From assembly GCA_023055505.1 (NCBI GenBank), contig JALIRH010000004.1, forward strand, positions 21,199,368 through 21,263,367: a stretch of DNA of 64,000 nucleotides, read 5' to 3'. Of this stretch, positions 60,375 through 64,000 are shown in pieces (the first letter of the stretch is position 1; every line of letters starts with the position of its first letter). A program made the translations under genes and the position numbers. Below the pieces are notes generated by a model. It made no database searches and was not told the DNA's origin. It worked only from the letters and a program-made list of their open reading frames with translations. The stretch is from Callipepla californica brunnescens (lineage: Eukaryota; Chordata; Aves; Galliformes; Odontophoridae).

Positions 60375-63300
60375 AGTTATATCTGTATAGTTACAGAACA
60401 ATTACTGACTATACACACTTGGGGAAAGGGCAGAGCATGAAGTGTTAAATTTTATTCCAAAACAGCACTTAGATTTCAGGAATAAGAGCATCAGAACATT
60501 CCTCAAGGGACATAAAAATTCCCCTTGATTGTGATTTTCAAGCATATATAGTATGAATTAAGCACTCAAATATTTCTATTAGCATAGTGCATAACAAATT
60601 AAACCACAAACAGAGCCTACTTCATTAGGTGCAGCAAAAACAAAGGCAACTCCTGAGATAATAACCTAAACTACTCACTGTACTATGAGCATTAGGCCAT
60701 TAATACTGAAACTGCGTTGTTTCAGCCTGAGGGAAAGATGTCATATAGTTAAGGATGCACATTTACTATTGTGCAATGCCCTGTTTGGATTTTGTCTTTC
60801 CTTCTGATCTTCATGAACTGTGTTGTTATTCTCCAGTATGCAGCATTCAAATCTCCACATTCCAGCTGATTCAAGTGGCTGCAGCCAGAACCAGACCCTT
60901 TGCCTCCCTAGTAGCATGTATCTGAGCTAGAAAAGTCTTGGTATTAGGTGAAGTACTGCAGGCAGACAAAAGCTCTCAAGCACCACCATCTGCATGGGCC
61001 AAGCTGCAGGACACAGTCATCCTCTGCCGATCTCTATTTCCCTTTGAGGGCAACCCCTGGCTAAAAAACTACAAATACTGTTAACATGGAAGTCATTCAT
61101 GTCTCCTGATGACACTTTAAGTTAACTGGCAGAAAGATCAGCCCAGGACCATTATGAGTGCTAAAACCACAGTCTTACTGCTGCCTGATGGTGAACTTCT
61201 TCAAAGCCAACACTTCCCCTAAAAAGAGCATATCCAGCAGGACTGCAGTACATTCAATCCATCCAACAATTCCCTAAATGTGACAGCAATTGTTTCCACA
61301 TATATGAAGTAAAAAAGAAAGGGAAAATAATTTAAAAGCTGATGTGCTTCTCCTTGGTTAAGAAGCATCACACTCAAGTACCAAACACCTCCTAAACTCC
61401 CCAGTAACACAGATGCCACTACATTTTTTAGTATATGCAAATATCCCACCTCCAGAGGGTTACAACAGATTCCCTAATTAAGCTCTGTTACAGTATTCAA
61501 AATTTGAACCCTTTTCCAAGGAAAAAAAGGAAGTCATTCTTTTAAGATCCATCCAATTAGAAATACTTTTTCTTTTGTTGTTTTTGTTTTGTCTTAGAAA
61601 GTTAAAAAAAATTATTTCCCAAAAACTATTAGCGTACAATTTCTCATCAAGGTCTCCTCAGTGCATTTCTACTATTCCAACTATTTTTTTTTCCTTTTTC
61701 CACAGAAATAAGGGTACAGCAGAGTAGCTCTGAAAAGCAAAATATTGATTATGACCACCATTCACAATGATTAACTGTCAGGAGAACGTTTAAATAATTA
61801 GTTCTGCAAATACATTAAAAAAACACTCTTCTAAGTCAAATACTCTGAGTATTTACAACCCCCTAAAATTATCCCAAGGGCTAAACTACTTTACCATATT
61901 AATTAGTAAAAAATCCCAGAGAATTAATTTTTAAGCAAGAATTACAAAGCACATTTTTCCCTCTGCTATAAGTAGCAGCTGTCCTATTTATCTTCCTACT
62001 CCACACCATTACTGTTTATATACAAACTCCAGCAGGAGTAGGAGGAAAAAAAAGGAAAAGAAAACCTATGTCCTTCAATACCTTAAAGATAACCATCAGA
62101 AAATAACCTTTAAAAAGAACTATATAACTCATCATTTTGAGCCTATCCCTATAAACACTGTTGGCTAATTCCATTTACTTTAGAGAAAGCCAGGATACCC
62201 TCTGGGAAAACCATAGATTAACCTACGCTTACAAAAAGAGATTTTCTTTGAACTTTTAAAGACACATTTCACTTCTACAAAGACTCCCCCACCACCATCT
62301 CCCACACACAACCTCTGTAAGGCTCTATTGCCTGGCAAATAAGACACACGCAAAAAAAAAGTACAGATGGCAACCATTTGGCCTAGTGACAGCACATGAA
62401 ACAGTGGGCAGTGTAACTAGGAAATGGTCTAATAGTTATACTGATGCAATGCAGTTTTCACAGCCAGCTCCAGAGATCTGCAAAATACTGTTCTGGTGAT
62501 GGGGCCATTAAGCTGGGTGGCATTTCCTCAAAATTACGGCTATATATATAGAATGAATTTATTGTGTATATATACGAACAGAACTAAGAAGGTTTAGCAA
62601 TATTCAGACATTTGAGGTATCAGATCATAAGTGATGCGAATAAGGGTCACAGTACACTCAAGTTTTCAAACATTTGTAATGCTATATTGCAATTCTCTCC
62701 CCTTGCAATGGCTTCAGCACTCGGTCTTGCTACATTATTCTCCTGCAGAAGACTTTCAAAACCAAATTGAATGAAATGTAATCAGCTAAATCTCATTAAC
62801 TCCCCCTAAACAAAGCAAGTTTGATTAATTCAAGCCATATAGTTCACATAAGCCATAAACTTATTTCCCCTCCACCTTGCCTCTTCCTGGGTTACGTTTC
62901 TAATGGTTTAGTTGGACTGTGCGGTGCAGTTGGACCCAATCAGAGTTGTGAGAAGGGAAGAATAAAGAAACATGGAGTATTGAGAAGTAATTACACAGGG
63001 CTTTAAAAATTCCTTCGTAAGAATCTGTTGCTTTCTAGTACTAAAAAAAACAATCTTCTTCCCATAAAATAGAAAACATAGATAATAGACTCTCTGGTAT
63101 CACTTACAGGTTAACACTGCAAAATCCATAAATAAAAAGGGAACCAACAGATGCAATGCTGACATGTAAGATTAAAAAAGAAAAGCCACACATTTTATAA
63201 AAAAGCAAGTAGCAGTGGCTTTCAAAGCAGAAAGTTAAAACTGCATTAGCCAATCTATCTTGGTTTTTTTTCCTTTTTTCAGTAGGTCATCTATGAAACT

Positions 63301-63420
63301 GGAAAATATTTGACTTACTTTCAAAGCACACGACTGCAGCATTTCCAAGTCTCCGTTGCATCACAGGCTCTTGTTCTGACACATACTTCAACAGAATAGC
63401 ACTCGGGACTCTGAGTTAAT

Positions 63421-63446
63421 AAAAAAAAAAAAAAAAAAAAAAAAAA
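63421..63446. repeat. A-run of 26
   Basis: Second-longest homopolymer in the window. No retroposed element body recognised upstream. Confidence 0.9.
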
Positions 63447-64000
63447 CCTTCTTAGATAATACTAGCATTATCTTTCAATTCCATAAAAGTGAGAATGATT
63501 ACAGGTAGAACCATCAAGTAATACATTTTCCAAGTGGACCAGAAACGTTTTCTAACAGCAAAAAGAAAAATCACTGCCTACGACCACACAACTGCCACCA
63601 AGGTTTCTTGCGAGAAAACACTAATCCTCCTTTGTTTGCTTGTAGCAAACAACTCATTTTTAAAAAGCTAGTTTGCTGAGATGTTGCCTCAACACATCAC
63701 TGGCAACCAAAGTGAAATCTGTTGTGTTTATTAACAACTGATGCACACAGCATATTTTCCCCTACCACATTATCAAATACATAGCTGACTTTGAATGTCA
63801 TGAAGAGGACAAGGGCAAATGTTACAAAAGTTGCATCTGCATTAAGGTTGGTAAGACTATGAATGATTTTCATGTGTATTTTCTGCTCATTCTCCTTTTG
63901 CTGTGTAACCTGGAGTTATCCCATTAGAAATCAACTGATACTTGTTTTTAGCATAGTTTAATATCAGCTAGATTTGAGCAAGAATGACTGCTAATTAATG

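Larger units (their letters stand above)
57723..64000. other. AT-rich stretch, probably intronic
   Basis: No gene, RNA gene or transposon recognised. It contains A-rich simple repeats at 58.2 and 60.3 kb, TA-rich patches at 58.85-58.92 and 62.54-62.57 kb (including the 12-bp palindrome CTATATATATAG) and a 26-base A-run at 63.4 kb. Open frames are under 80 codons. Confidence 0.6.

Overview
The window looks like bird nuclear DNA, most likely from a galliform. The evidence is its repeats: five fragments of CR1 LINEs, the dominant avian retrotransposon, and the terminal part of a Tc1/mariner element resembling chicken Galluhop/Mariner1_GG. The rest is AT-rich, repeat-poor sequence with many A-runs and no long open frames. 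No rRNA, tRNA, CRISPR array, operon or bacterial-type gene was seen, and no complete protein-coding gene could be supported.

Layout. 1-16 kb is unique AT-rich DNA with a few splice-bounded, exon-like segments on the minus strand near 1.8, 8.6, 10.7, 12.1, 15.3, 15.7 and 16.3 kb. An old CR1 tail lies at 16.5 kb. 16.6-27 kb is unique DNA with a pyrimidine-rich tract at 23.1-23.3 kb. A CR1 ORF2 remnant carrying the decayed reverse-transcriptase active-site region occupies 27.06-27.78 kb, and another old CR1 tail is at 30.6 kb. A truncated mariner (33.03-33.35 kb) is followed by a CR1 3' end (33.91-34.23 kb), and a second mariner-like terminus lies at 41.6 kb. 41.7-57.5 kb is unique DNA with long homopolymers and one GC-richer exon-like segment at 56.2-56.3 kb. 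A last CR1 3' fragment is at 57.5-57.7 kb, and the remainder to 64 kb is unique DNA.

Strand signal. In six lines of 60 bases counted by hand, A exceeds T (143 to 82) and C exceeds G (85 to 50). A-runs of 11 or more greatly outnumber T-runs on the plus strand, and all five CR1 fragments are plus-oriented. In vertebrates this pattern fits a long intron, or several introns, of a gene transcribed from the minus strand. The best candidate pieces of such a gene are four phase-compatible minus-strand segments between 16.34 and 12.06 kb, ending in a stop codon and an ATTAAA polyadenylation signal, plus a separate 160-nt exon-like segment at 10.63-10.79 kb. These are hypotheses from splice-site reading by eye, not established exons. 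No previously undescribed biological system could be demonstrated.
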